From positions 24,298,501 to 24,362,500 of the forward strand of contig CP141146.1 of assembly GCA_035235625.1 (NCBI GenBank): 64,000 bases of DNA, given 5' to 3'. Of the stretch, positions 12,820 through 24,395 are shown one piece after another. How positions within the stretch are numbered: the first letter of the stretch is position 1; every line of letters starts with the position of its first letter. The position numbers and the translations under genes are program-made. This DNA is from Saururus chinensis (taxonomy: Eukaryota > Streptophyta > Magnoliopsida > Piperales > Saururaceae). The notes beneath the pieces are model-generated. The model saw only the letters and a program-made list of their open reading frames with translations, was not told the DNA's origin and searched no databases.

Positions 12820-13703
12820 ATTGACACCCTCATCGACGTATTGAACTCTTGCCAATAACGAGTGGACTATTAGAGTCTAACTTGCTGATGTCGTAACCGA
12901 CAAGTCGGATTGACACATACCAATATGTGGATGTAGGTATTATTCATCTTCTTCCAACCACTTACGTCATCACCAATATGTCGATGATCACATAGATGAT
13001 CTGGTTAGAAGAAAAACAAAAACTATATAGGTGTTCAAAACATTTCCCTTTATAAAACCACAACATCTAGACTAGCAAATCTTTAGTTTAAACAATAATT
13101 ACAATCATTTAATCTTCAGGATTCATGATTACCATCAATACTCTAAAACATGGTAAAAATCTCATAGATAATTCCTAAAATCAAAACATCTATCTTATTA
13201 CATCACCCAACATGTTTTCTAACTATAAACAATAAGACTAATAAAGCATTTGATTACAAGGTTAGCAATCCGACAATATCTTTCCATTAGTAGGGAACAA
13301 GATCTCCAGTGTTCAATCTATTTCTCCCTCTTTCTCTGCTCTTTGATGAGGTCTCTTCCTTGACTTGAAGTCAATTTCTCAAGAGATTCAAGTCGTAAGG
13401 CATTAAAGAGTATTTATAGGGGCAGAAGGTAAGCGAATCAAGTGCATAACCGTGTCTGTAGCTTCATATAACAATTTGCTCTAAATAGTTTTGGCAAAAT
13501 TATTTTCATTCACCAATGTGTCAGTGGTTCCACCAATGAGTAAGAAGAACTGCCAATGTCAATACCTACAATTAATTAGTGATTTCATCAATGTGCCCAC
13601 AATGTGTGAATGTTAGCATCAATGACATTTAATTATTATTTTAAATTCAAATAATTCCAACATTCTAATCACATAAAATACCTTATAAATTCAAGTTGTT
13701 ACA
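12820..13703 (-). mobile_element. LTR-like repeat G, copy 1
   Basis: The segment is similar along its length to 50546-51378. Its right end reads ...GTTGTTACA, that is a TGTAACA start on the minus strand, and a TATA-like box (CTATAAATA, rc of about 13407-13416) lies inside. The word CACCAATG recurs at 13511, 13531 and (as GCCAATG) 13551, exactly 20 bp apart, upstream of that TATA on the minus strand. No coding domain is seen. The left end is approximate. Confidence 0.5.
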
Positions 13704-16100
13704 TGCACACACTTGTGAATATTCTCTCAAATATTTCCAATTGAAAAGGCATAAAAAGCACTCACAACTTTGATCCAAACTCATTTTATAATCAATCCAA
13801 TTGAATTAAAAAACTCACAAAGACCAAAGCATGAAACTTTGGACTCCCATCTCCAATAGAGACTTTAGAAGGGTTTATCTCTCGTTTTTAGACACCTTTT
13901 ATGCCTATTTGTAAATACAGGGTTAGCATAAATTGGTTCTCAATTATGAATCGTTTACCACTCAAATTAGGCAAATTTCGGATTGAACTAATATGGCAAG
14001 CAATTTGTGCTTCATCTTTGATCAATAACAAAATGCAATATAGTTCGTGAAAGCTAGAGATTTAAAGTGATCAATTTTCAAACCAAGCTATTGCAGTCAT
14101 TGAAAGAGTATAACCGGTATGATCATAATATTAAAACTTGGTTTTTGTCTCCAAATTTTTACACAATAAATTCTTCAACTATAAACTTTAAGTGTGATGT
14201 TTGGAATCTTTTTACCTTTCAAAACTTGACAAAGAATGTGATCACTTTCTGAATTTTCTTGGTCTTGAGTCTTTAATTGTACAACGAATAACTCAACCAA
14301 TGACTAAATAATTACTCATAAACTGACGGTGTTTTGTCAATCAAAATTAACCATTATGGTCATACTTTTGATCACTTGATTAACAAAAAATACAATGTAA
14401 AGGATAGGTCAAAAGCAAACAAATACTTTTAGGTAGAATGCTGTTTTTTAGAGAAATACACATCAAACATTCCAACTACAGTTGAGTGGCCTTGAGCGCA
14501 CGGTCCCAAGTGTGGCTTTCATATATAATAGATTGCAAAAAGAACGATCTTTCATGCGTCTTGGAGCCTGGGCTTCAGGTTGATCAGGGTTAAGAGAAAC
14601 AGTTGATCGACCCTACTCTTCCTTCTAAAGAAGAAAAATGGAGATACAAGATTTTAACACACTGCCACCTACAATAATGTGGCTTGGACACGGAAGTACA
14701 AATTTTACTCCCAGGCTATGCCTAGTGTGAAATTGAATGTAGACCAGCAAAATTCCTTAGTAAGCGTATACACTTAGTACGCGTATAACAGTGATTACAA
14801 AATGAATTAGCTATGCACAAACATCTAATGTAATAATGTATTCAAAATTCTAAGGATATTCCCATGCCAAATTGAAAAACACGCATAACTAAAGGTGAAA
14901 GCTCTGAATTGCCAGCAGACAAGTACCATTCAGAACTCTTACAATAAAACTTGAGCTAGTTGGTATTGAGTGCGAGCACTTGCTATGCAAGTAGATTCCT
15001 ATTAGCAGAATGAAAAGGCTGTGAATTGCCAGAAGACAAGCACCATTCAGAACTCTTACAATAAAAATTGAGTCAGTCGGTATTGAGTACGAGCCGTTGC
15101 TAGCAAGTAGAGAGCCCTATTAGCAGAACGTATCATTAGTTGTTAGAAAGGCTACAGATGGCATTTCAACCTTCAGTTTGCGTTTCCAAATGCTACGGCT
15201 GAGGATGGTAATTCCCTAAGACAGGCAGCTAATCTTAAAGTAACATCTTAGTGGGAGCCTCACATGCACGTGTGTAAGCTTCATGAACCAAACTTCACCA
15301 CAATTCAGAAGTATACTTTGATCAACAATATTCTTGCCAATGTGTTAGATTCATTAACAAAGGCAATGACCTATGTTCAATAGCAATGAAAAAAAAGAAT
15401 ATTGAAAATTTCTAATAAGCAATATGAACAGAAAAACTATCATCCTTTCTATTGATTAGTCACAGTCAGCTACGTCGTCTAAGTAGCTTTTAATTACTAA
15501 GCAATTTCCGCATATAATACCTCTTTATTCCTAGATAGATAAATTTTGACCGTGTTTTTTACCAGGGAATGTACAAGGCAACATAAGCCACCGGCTGACT
15601 TAAGAGTATACTTCTCTCAATTGATAAAACCTAGTTAACAGTTCCCTGTAATTCAGTACCTAAACACATTACTTCCCTTCTTTAATCTCAGCATTGGCCA
15701 GTTGAAAAGTTAGTATTGATTAAGCAAATTTATAGTTCATATTCACGCAGACAAATTAAGTATAATTTTAAATTCTGCTCATGTTGATTCGTGTCCAGCA
15801 ATGAGAATAGATTCCCTGAGTAGAAGTAATGCTGTGATATAGCTTTTGATTCCAATTTACTCGTCCTTCAAACCCCATCCTTCGATAATCCACATCCATA
15901 ACCCAAAAATTGAATGCATCAAAATCATTGCCAAATTTACTTAATAAACTTAAAACCATCACAAAGCCTGCTCATTATCACAACAGTTAACAAGGAAATG
16001 ATATAATCTGCTGTTTACCCAAACATCACACATCTATAAAAATAAATCACCCACTTATATTTAAGCAATTGAGAAATTTGGAAATGATTATCAAATGGAT
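13704..16100. other. Unassigned AT-rich intergenic sequence
   Basis: I recognise no gene, RNA or transposon here. The only structure seen is a tandem duplication at 14901-15133. All open frames are short and low complexity. Confidence 0.6.
14901..15133. repeat. Tandem duplication, 117-bp unit x2
   Basis: Copy 1 (14901-15017) and copy 2 (15018-about 15133) both start GCT.TGAATTGCCAG and share 'ACCATTCAGAACTCTTACAA' and 'CCTATTAGCAGAA'. They differ by scattered substitutions and small indels, so the duplication is not recent. Confidence 0.85.
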
Positions 16101-17214
16101 ATTATATAAATTTTTTTAAATAAAAAATAAAATAACTAGGAAAAGCCTCTGGCAGCCCAAGGAAGCAGCAAAGAGGCAGCAACGTGGGTGGTGTCAACAT
16201 TGTCAGTAGTGAAGGAGGTTGGTTTCCTTGACGACTATCAAGTATGTTCTCTACAGGTCACCAGGAAAATTCAAAATTCCAAGAAAACATTCCAAAACTT
16301 TTTGGGTAAAGAATCAGAAGAGAAGCCAACTTGGTATTCCATTTTGGCTGCCTACAATCCTCAGGTAACCTAATTCACAATGAATCCACTATTCTGACTC
16401 ATTATTTCATTCCAAATAAAGATAACTAGTACTTGAGCAAAGCAGCTTTTTCCTATCCACCCCTTCGGCCAGTAAGTAGCCAACCTCGTGACATCTTGGT
16501 GGCAGTTGTTCCATTGTCAAACTCATTCTACATCCCACAGGCTACAGTATCTAATGGTGCCAAAAAATGAAAGAATTTAAGCTTCCGATCCTCAGACCCA
16601 AAAAATGAGATCGTAAGCATCCCCCAGATGAATGAACAAAAATCAAAATTAGCAGCTATCATCAATTTTAGCTACTTTTGATCGACATGGCTGATGGCAC
16701 TAAAGGTAACCGCGAGCGCCCAAAACCCCTACTGATCCAACAGCCTTGTTTAGTGAAGCTTTCTTTGTGATTTTGTAAAATAGAAATTCAGTTTTCTCCA
16801 TTCCATAACAGGAGCTAATTCTTCCATATTTGCTGAATTTTCTTTTAAAGAGATTGCTCCCCAGGAGTTAACAATTGTTAAGGTGAGAATAATCCGAAAC
16901 ATATACAGGAAACCCTGATTCTGGTGTTGCTTGAAGAAATGCTTTAGATACATTGAGTGCTGAAGTCCAATTAATGAGCCTTATAATGCTTTTGCAAATC
17001 TGAAACACATAGCAGAAACCTTGATGCTGTTGTTGCTTGAGGATAGTTACATCAAGTGCTGGAAGTCCAATTGATAAGCCATTAATGTTCTTGTATAATA
17101 TACATCATGGTTTACCGGGTTGGAAGCAGCAGGCATGTCGAGAAGTTCAGACTCAATTAACTAGTACAACAGTCCTTGGCAATACATATCATAAATTCCG
17201 TCCATATTCAAAGT
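16101..17214 (-). other. 3' flank of the PPR gene
   Basis: No coding sequence is recognised. The stretch at about 16140-16375 is less AT-rich and open in one plus-strand frame (61 codons) but matches no family I know. A tandem duplication lies at 16893-17104. Part of this interval is probably the PPR 3' UTR, but I cannot place the polyadenylation site. Confidence 0.45.
16893..17104. repeat. Tandem duplication, 106-bp unit x2
   Basis: Copy 1 (16893-16998) and copy 2 (16999-about 17104) share TC.GAAAC.ATA, GTTGTTGCTTGA-type and GAAGTCCAATT blocks in the same order. They are diverged. The pair lies just downstream of the PPR stop codon, possibly in its 3' UTR. Confidence 0.75.
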
Positions 17215-19025
17215 TTATGTTGACACATCATTGCATTCCATAGTCAAAGTTTCAAGCTCAGGTTTAGCATCAATGTAATCAAATGAATCATGAGCACCCA
17301 AACCTAAGATTGACATTTCACCCAATAAATGCTCTGCCTCATGCCACTTCCCATCCTTTTTGAGAACGTCAATGGTTAGCCTGTAACTGGCTCCATTAGG
17401 AAGCATCTTCTCTTCTACCATCTCCTTCAACAACCGTAAAGCTCTATAAGAGCTTCCTTCCTTGCAATAGCCATAAATTAATGTATTGTATATAACATCA
17501 TTTGGCTTCACATCCTTCTCAGCCATTGCATTGAACAATTTCACTGCATCCTTCATTCTACCTCCCAAACATAACCCATGTATCAGAACTGCATAAGTAT
17601 AAACATCAGCAGTAACACCTAATCTTTCCATCAAAGAACTCAACTCAAATGCTTTCTCGAAATTATTTGCTCTAACAAAAGCTCTAATAAGAATGGTATA
17701 GGTTATTCTAGAAGGAGAAATCCCTCTTTCCTCCATTTCTCTCAAGAGAGTGGCTGTTTCAATAAACTTACCTGCTTGAGCAAAACCATCAATAAGGGCA
17801 TTATAAGTAAACAAAGATGGGTTATGACCGTTTGCCTTCATGTGATGGAATAATTTCATGGACTTATCTACTTTACCCACTTTACAAAATTGATCAATAA
17901 GTGTATTATAAGTTACAGAATTTGGACTGAGTCGAACTTCTTGCATCCTAATCATCAGTTTCTCTGCTTCGACAAGTTTCCCACACTGGCACAACCCTTT
18001 AATCAATATATTATACGTCATAGCATTACAAGCAACTCCATTATATGTCATCTCATTAAGCAATTCGATTGCCTGGGAGAAACCGCCACCTTTACAGTAC
18101 TCACTCATTACAGAATTATATGTATAGAGGTTTGGAAGAATTCCTTCATTTCTCATCTGATTGTAAAGCTCAAATCCATATTTCTTGCAACCTTTTCTGA
18201 AAAAACCATTAATCATTACAGTGTAAGTGAACACATTAGCGACCAAATTCAATTTCCCCATCTCTTCAAACAACTGCCTAGCTACATCTAAATCACCGTT
18301 CTTACAATACCCATTGATCAAAGTCGTATACACAACAACATTTGGTGCACAACCCAATTCAATACCTTTCAGTTCAGAGAACAGCTGAAATGCCTTCCCC
18401 ATATTACCACACTCACAGCAGCCCCTTATCATGATTCCAAAAGTGTACTCATCATAGTCCAGTTTACCACGCCATTCATCAAATAACTGGGAAGCACTTT
18501 TGAAAAGACCACATTTCAGGAGTTGATTAAGAATATTATTGAATGTGTTCATAGTAGGCAACATTCCACTCTCAATTACTTGTTTGAAACAGAAAATAGG
18601 GATGTCCACATGAGTGTGCTGGAGGCCAAGCAGAGTTGAGGAAGTGAAGACAGATAGAGCCTCGAGAGGTGGGATCTTAACCAGTTTGGGTAAGATAGCA
18701 AGAATGTGGTGCTGGGTTTGGAACATTCTTTCTGTTACGCACTCAAAAGGATGGCTAAAACTTCTCAATTTCAGGAGGCTTGAACGATTATCAAGAATTC
18801 CCTGTTAATAAGAACAGGCAAAGGGGCATTTAGTATCATACTCCAGTGTGCATGGTCCTTCAAAAAAGCAAAACAAATCACAAATATAGAGCTGATTTTT
18901 ATAGTAGCTGCTACCACGTGAATATTAAAAAGAAAAAGTTGACAAGTCAAAAATCAGTAATGGAAATATTAACTAACCTGGAATTTCCTGATCCCAAAAA
19001 TTGTTGATTCTATCCTATTCATCAT
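17215..19025 (-). CDS. P-class PPR protein, probable mitochondrial, At4g11690/ABO8-like
   Basis: I propose two exons: 19025-18978 (16 codons, MMNRIESTIFGIRKFQ) and 18801-17215 (stop TAA at 17215-17217). The 176-bp intron has donor CAG|GTTAGT and acceptor TTAACAG|GG, and joins in frame to give 544 residues. Exon 2 has no good upstream ATG: the frame before 18768 starts with TTG, and the first internal Met is at 18726. About 12 tandem 35-residue PPRs of the P class (for example TYNILIKGLCQCGKLVEAEK, VIYNTLIYGYCKEGSSYRAL) fill residues 80-510, with no E/DYW domain. The arginine-bearing, acid-poor N-terminus suits a mitochondrial presequence. From memory the sequence resembles Arabidopsis At4g11690 (ABO8, nad4 intron splicing, 566 residues) along its length. 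Function is inferred from that similarity. The gene appears intact. Confidence 0.88.
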
Positions 19026-19540
19026 TTGAACGTTATAAAAATACATGGACATGTACTAAATTTTCTTCCATGCAATAGCCATTTGTGAAAAATGCTAATG
19101 ACAAGCTTCACGCATGCATCATTTTTGCTAATGAGAGCGAGGCAGCATATGTTATGCAAGTTGTTGCCGCACATTTTAAGGAATTTTTATTGAGACAAAT
19201 ATGAAATACGAGAAGCCTTCTGATGTGTGAAGCAAGTAGCTAAGTCCACGCAGGGGAGAGAGAGAGAGATGTGCAAGCAGAGACCGGAAGTGGCTGCGGT
19301 TGTAGGAAGGGTCCACGGTCGGTCCCTGTCGCGCGGCCACGTCTATCACTTCCTCAAGCGGCGGCGATCACATCTACAGTGGTCCTCGTCAGCGGCGATC
19401 CCAGGTTCCTCATCGGCGGAAGCCCCCCGACAGGGAAGTGGTGGTCCGGTCACGTCAGCCATATGAGCGGCGGAGTCGGTTGCAAGATGTGGTCGAAACT
19501 TGTCCCGATTGAAACAAGCGGGGGGCTGTAGCATCCGCCT
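19026..19540. other. PPR upstream region with a GC-rich island
   Basis: This is the promoter side of the PPR gene. At 19200-19530 the base composition jumps to GC-rich with CpG-dense blocks (GCGCGGCCACG, AGCGGCGGCGATC), unlike the AT-rich flanks. Frames are open on both strands for 60-86 codons, as expected from GC content alone, and none matches a known protein. It could be a 5' UTR, a CpG-rich promoter or a decayed exon. Confidence 0.4.
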
Positions 19541-20198
19541 CGCGGTGTTTATTTTTTTGGGGTTTTAGGCGCTAACTATAAAAGAATTTATTAATATAAT
19601 ATTTTTTTAATTTTATATTTAGATAAAAATATAAAATACATTTCCCTTTATGATACGCTTGCTCTGCTCCTTCATTTTACTCCAGTGTTTCTATAACTGC
19701 CATTCATAGATAGTACTGATCTCCCCACCTCTAGTTCCCACCCATTGCAACAAAATGAGAACGGATCAAAAAAAACAAATCTACAGTCATCCACCTCACC
19801 GACCGCCTTAACAACCTCCAATCCAAGCGCCATTCCAACCCAATCACGTACCATGGTAGTTGCAGTGGTAGCATTAACGGTGAAGATGACCATAGCCTGA
19901 GCATAGTCAATCTCGCAGGAGCAATAGGGTCATCCTCAAAGCAAACTTGGAGGAGAGCACAAAGGCATTAGAGGGTGGCGAGGATGAGAAGGTGGGCAGA
20001 GCACAAAGGTATCAGAGGGTGGTGAGGATGAGAAGGTGGGCACCTATGTGAACGGCAACTATCAGTCTGTGAACAACTCTATCTTGATTCAACAATAAAA
20101 ACTATAAATATTTACTTACTTTATTAGATATAAAAAGAGTAAATTTGATCTCTTTGTATATTACAAAAAAAAAATATTTTCTATTTTTATTAGACAGA
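19541..20198. repeat. Intergenic spacer with a 44-bp tandem duplication
   Basis: The only clear structure is a direct duplication at 19954-19997 and 19998-20041 (AGAGCACAAAGG...GAGAAGGTGGGC), nearly identical and so fairly recent. The rest is AT-rich and unassigned. It lies downstream of the CML pseudogene. Confidence 0.6.
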
Positions 20199-20519
20199 TT
20201 ACGGATTCTCCATAGACCGGAGGACATGGTGGAGCTCCTCCGCCAAAATTATCCCGTTGCGGTCCCAGTCGTAGACAGAGAAAGCGTTCCTCGGGTCCTC
20301 CAGGTATCTACCAGAGCTGGCCCCAGTGGTGTTGGCCTACAAGAACTCCTCAAAGCTGATGAAGTCATCCCCGTCCAAGTCCACAGAACGCATCATTACC
20401 TCTACCTCCTCTGTCGGGCAAACAGCAGCGCCACCAAGGCAACAGAGGATGGACTCCATCTCAGACAAGGAGATCTTTCTATTGCGGTTGGAGTCGAACT
20501 GGTAGAACACCTTGCGGAG
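20199..20519 (-). pseudogene. Calmodulin-like (CML) EF-hand pseudogene, main part
   Basis: The minus strand reads LRKVFYQFDSN at 20519 and continues to a stop at 20199-20201. Three EF-hand loops are visible: DSNRNRKISLSE, DLDGDDFISFEE and DWDRNGIILAEE. In the first two the usual Gly at loop position 6 is Arg or Asp. An in-frame TAG at 20337-20339 separates loops 2 and 3, and the protein stops soon after ELHHVLRSM, so the fourth EF-hand expected of a calmodulin-like Ca2+ sensor is missing. The 5' end is cut by the LTR insertion that starts at 20520. The N-terminal piece is probably at 27918 onward. Intact relatives bind Ca2+ and regulate partner proteins. Confidence 0.8.
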
Positions 20520-21367
20520 TGTCACGCCCGAGGTTTTTCTTTACATTTAATTAAAAATCTTAAAAATATTTTATTTCAAAATACAGATGTAAATTAAATA
20601 AACCGTCAAAATTCAAAGCGTGTGAATTTTTTTATACAAATTAATTTATTTTATGACAAACAAGCATTCTCAGGCGTGACCTAATACAAAAGCATATGAA
20701 TAAAATCTACCATGGTCATAGGTTTCGAAAACAAAAACCTCTCAGGCATCTCTAAGTAAAAGTTCTTTCACAGTCTTAAAATCATTCGTACATACATACA
20801 CAAGTCGAGTACATAATACATTTCTCTCACCTTAACCAATACATGAGATCATGACACCAAAATCCACAAAGCCTCGCTATAATTTCACTGCACTCCAGGT
20901 CGAAAAAGAATTGTCCACCACGGGAAAAGTCCAGTCTCAACAGCTAATGATTGACTTGCAAAAGCCTCCAGTCAAAGGGGCTAAAAAGATGGGGTGAGTA
21001 TTTTCATAATCAATAGGAAAATACCCAGTAGGGGAAATAAATCAATGAACTTCGTAAGTTCATTCCTAGATTCATCATCCATGCAATCACACATGAAGCA
21101 AGTACATGCAGCATAAATAAAATGTCTTACACACATACCATCGAACTGGTGAACTTACACTTACTCTTGTACTTACCCTTGTCGCATACTCTTACACTTA
21201 CACTTACACTTACACATAGCATACTCTTACTCTTACTCTTACAATTACATTACGAATCAAAGTCTTTCTTGTACCATCATATACTTACACTTACAGCACA
21301 TACATACTTGTACGAACTTACTTGTACCACCTTACTCATACAATCTTACTCATACTCATAAACTTAC

Positions 21368-22801
21368 TGATCGTTTATAATTAAACCCTTTGCAAGTGTA
21401 CAAGGTAATTGTACTAGGATGAGTATTTAAAGGTTGTCGAACCTCAGGGATGGATGAATTATTACTAAATCTAAAAAGGAATTTGCTGGTTGAAAACTAA
21501 AACAACTTAAACTTTAATTAAGTAAAGGAAAGAAATCAACTAGTTTAAAAATAAGAGATTAATATGATGAAAATTTACTTAGGAAATCGAATCCACTATA
21601 GAACCATAACAATTCCTTAACTTTTAATCTAAATCTAGTGTGAATATGAACAAGTATTCTCAGCTACAAGCTAGAATTACTTCAGAAAGAATCATTAATT
21701 AACTTCCATGGCATGAACTATCTTCGACAATAGCACGAATCATCTACACTAAATAGCTATAGGCATGACCTGTCTAATCTTATTATAACTCATCCAAGTC
21801 ATTAATTATCTGAACATTCAAACTATTGTATGACCATCTAATCTAAATCACAGAAATTAGAATTGATAAAAATATCACAACCACATCAATCTATCATCTA
21901 CAAGACAATAAATTAACATAGATTTGAATAAACATGAAAAGCTCTTCCATTAAAAAGGAAATCCGTATCATACAATTGTCATAATTCACAACTGAGATCT
22001 AAATTAAAAAGAAAAGAAACTAAAACTTATCTATAGCTTAATCAACTCCTAAGTACAAAAAGTCTAGCCTTCCATTGTAGAAGAAAGCACTTGAATCTCC
22101 ATTGAAAGCTTTGAATTTTTTTCCATCTTCTTCTTCCTTCTTCTCTTCAAAAAATTTACTTGCTAACCCCCAATTTGGAGCCAAATATGTCTTTATATAG
22201 ACATAAGATCTGTAGGAAGGAGTCCAATATGAAAAAGACTCGAAATTGGCTGAAATAAGGAAACTGCGCGTTATCCCGTTTAAACGCCCTGCATGCCCGT
22301 TTGAACGCTTATACTGCATTTTTCATCAAAATCACATTATCCCGTTCGAACTCCCTGCATGCCCATTCGAACGGCTACACTGTTTTTGCAATCTGGATAG
22401 TTTTTCTGGACAGTCCATTTTCTGTTCATTAAGCTATTTTTTTCATGTCCATGTTAATTTCCAACATGCGTGTAACTCCGAAAAGTTGTCCAAATCACTT
22501 TAAAGCATGTCAAGACTATTTTTAATTATTCCAAACATCGTTTAAATACTTCGATAAGTGCATTTTACCTACAAAACATAAAAACATCACATGTTAGATA
22601 TGTAGAATATAACTAAAATTCCAACTTGATTTAAATGCATATCTGAACTACTAATAACTACAAAATTATTAATAATTAAACTAAAATACAAATATCTATC
22701 TTAATCTATATAAATCATAACTAACTCCAAAATTAACCTAATTTATACTAGCAAATAAGGTAAAAAGGCATATAAAATAGATATATATTTCGTACTTATC
22801 A
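21368..22801 (-). mobile_element. Solo LTR D, copy 1, nested in E copy 1
   Basis: The segment is flanked by the 5-bp duplication CTTAC (21363-21367 and 22802-22806). Minus-strand ends are TGATAAGTACG and TTATAAACGATCA. It shares its promoter-distal half (the CCTGAGGTTCGACAACC.TT block, the GCAAAGGGTTTAATTATAAACG end, and the GAAGAGAAGAAGGAAGAAGA region) with the plus-strand copy at 24396. A TATA-like box lies at the rc of 22190-22200, with four palindromic sites (22276-22372) just upstream. No coding sequence. Confidence 0.85.
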
Positions 22802-23104
22802 CTTACTCTTACTGTCTTCCCTAGAAGCTTACACTTACCCTAAATCATACTCATACAACTTACTCAAAATCCGAAACATACTACTTACTCTTATTATCGT
22901 ACATATACTACCAACAACTGAAGCTCATTACAATTAATAAGCTCTAGCATCGGAAAGGATGGGAATGCCACTGGGGCGTCACCTTAACCTTCGGGGAGCA
23001 ACTAGACGCCATAGACTTTTCCGAAGGCAAGGCACACCTATGCTCATGGGGCACAAAATCAAACAGGTAAGAGTAGGTCCATGATACTGCTTACCTGAGC
23101 GCGT

Positions 23105-23290
23105 AAATGCCCACTCTTTGGGGCCATACATTTCCAAAAATGGCCATACAGTGCCAACTAAAGGCAGAAAACATACGGTGCCACTCTTGGGTATGAATCT
23201 TACAGTGCCACTCTTGGGCAGGACATACAGTGCCATCAGTAGGCCAAAAACATACAGTGCCCATGAAGGGAGAAAACTTACAACGCTCTC
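23105..23290. repeat. Minisatellite inside LTR E
   Basis: Five to six imperfect units of roughly 27-32 bp built on CATACAGTGCCACTCTTGGGC. The same array occurs in the other E copies at about 53905-54035 and 61725-61855 (inverted), so it is part of the LTR and older than the separation of these copies. Confidence 0.75.
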
Positions 23291-24395
23291 AATAGAGCAT
23301 CAAACATCTGGGCTGAAATACAGCACCAAGACTAAATCCAACAGGATAACACTATGGCTAAACCAATAAAGATGCTCAGTCGATTACTTATCGACTGGCA
23401 CAAAATGGAACTTAATCCGTCGAAACCCTCAGTCTCAAACTCACAATGTTATCAAATTAGGGTTATTTTTAAGTTCATATTAGGTAACTTATGCATGTAC
23501 AATTATGTTCGAAACTACTTCCATCTTACATTCTTTAGCCAACTAAGCAAGAACTGCGCTCGTTCTGAAGCTATAATCCACAAAAGTAACATTCTTTACT
23601 TAACTTATCCCCCACCTTACACTTACAATCTTACAAATCTCAGCATAGCCTTACTTGTCAAACTTAAATTCCATACTCACACTCTTACCATCTAATACTT
23701 ACGGTCTTACATCTTACACCATCTGCCTCAAAACCGAATCATCTTACTCAAACTCCTCAAATTAAACTCTTAGACTTAAGTCCCGACATCAAACCCTTAC
23801 TAATTCCTTACTCATTATTTTTCTATTACAATTCATATTACGTACATTATGCGGTACAATTATGTTGTCCACTTTCACTAATTCACAATCCCCCAAAGAC
23901 GTTAAGAACCTTGAATCTTCCAAATCATTACATCGCTTAGGTCTTCTGCTCACTACTCCAACGTACTACCCGACTCAATCCAAACCAATTATTTAATCTC
24001 ATCAAATCCAACCTTCGATGGTTCATCTTACATCTTTCCTCGCCCGCCATACAATCACAATTTCCATGTTGTAGCCTATGAAGTACCCTTTTGACAAACT
24101 TACAAACAAACACATGTACTCATGCTCATCGACCACACATATTTATCACATACTCAAATCACACACATATAATTCACCCATTACTTACTCTCATACCTTT
24201 AGTCCTCGCTAGCATATGCATGATTCATAGATATAAAACATGCTCATTTAATTAGCATTATCATGCAAAACATTAAGTTATAAACTCCTAGCATGCTACT
24301 ACACAATCAAAGCATGCTATAATGAAATTACAAATTCAAGGTCCCCTACCTCGTAATCCACAGGTGTTTGATGGCGAGCAAATGATGGTGGCAGC

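Noticed and set aside
16188-16373. Possible exon on the plus strand
   Set aside because: Composition is coding-like, but I find no family match, no clear splice sites on both sides and no neighbouring exons.
17890-18291. 133-codon open frame on the plus strand
   Set aside because: It lies antisense to the PPR repeats and its composition follows from them. No family resemblance.
18768-18768. Start of the PPR protein at 18768
   Set aside because: The codon there is TTG, not ATG. A plant nuclear gene would not start there; the spliced ATG at 19025 or the Met at 18726 is better.
23105-23290. CRISPR-like array
   Set aside because: The units are imperfect tandem repeats without unique spacers, inside a plant LTR.
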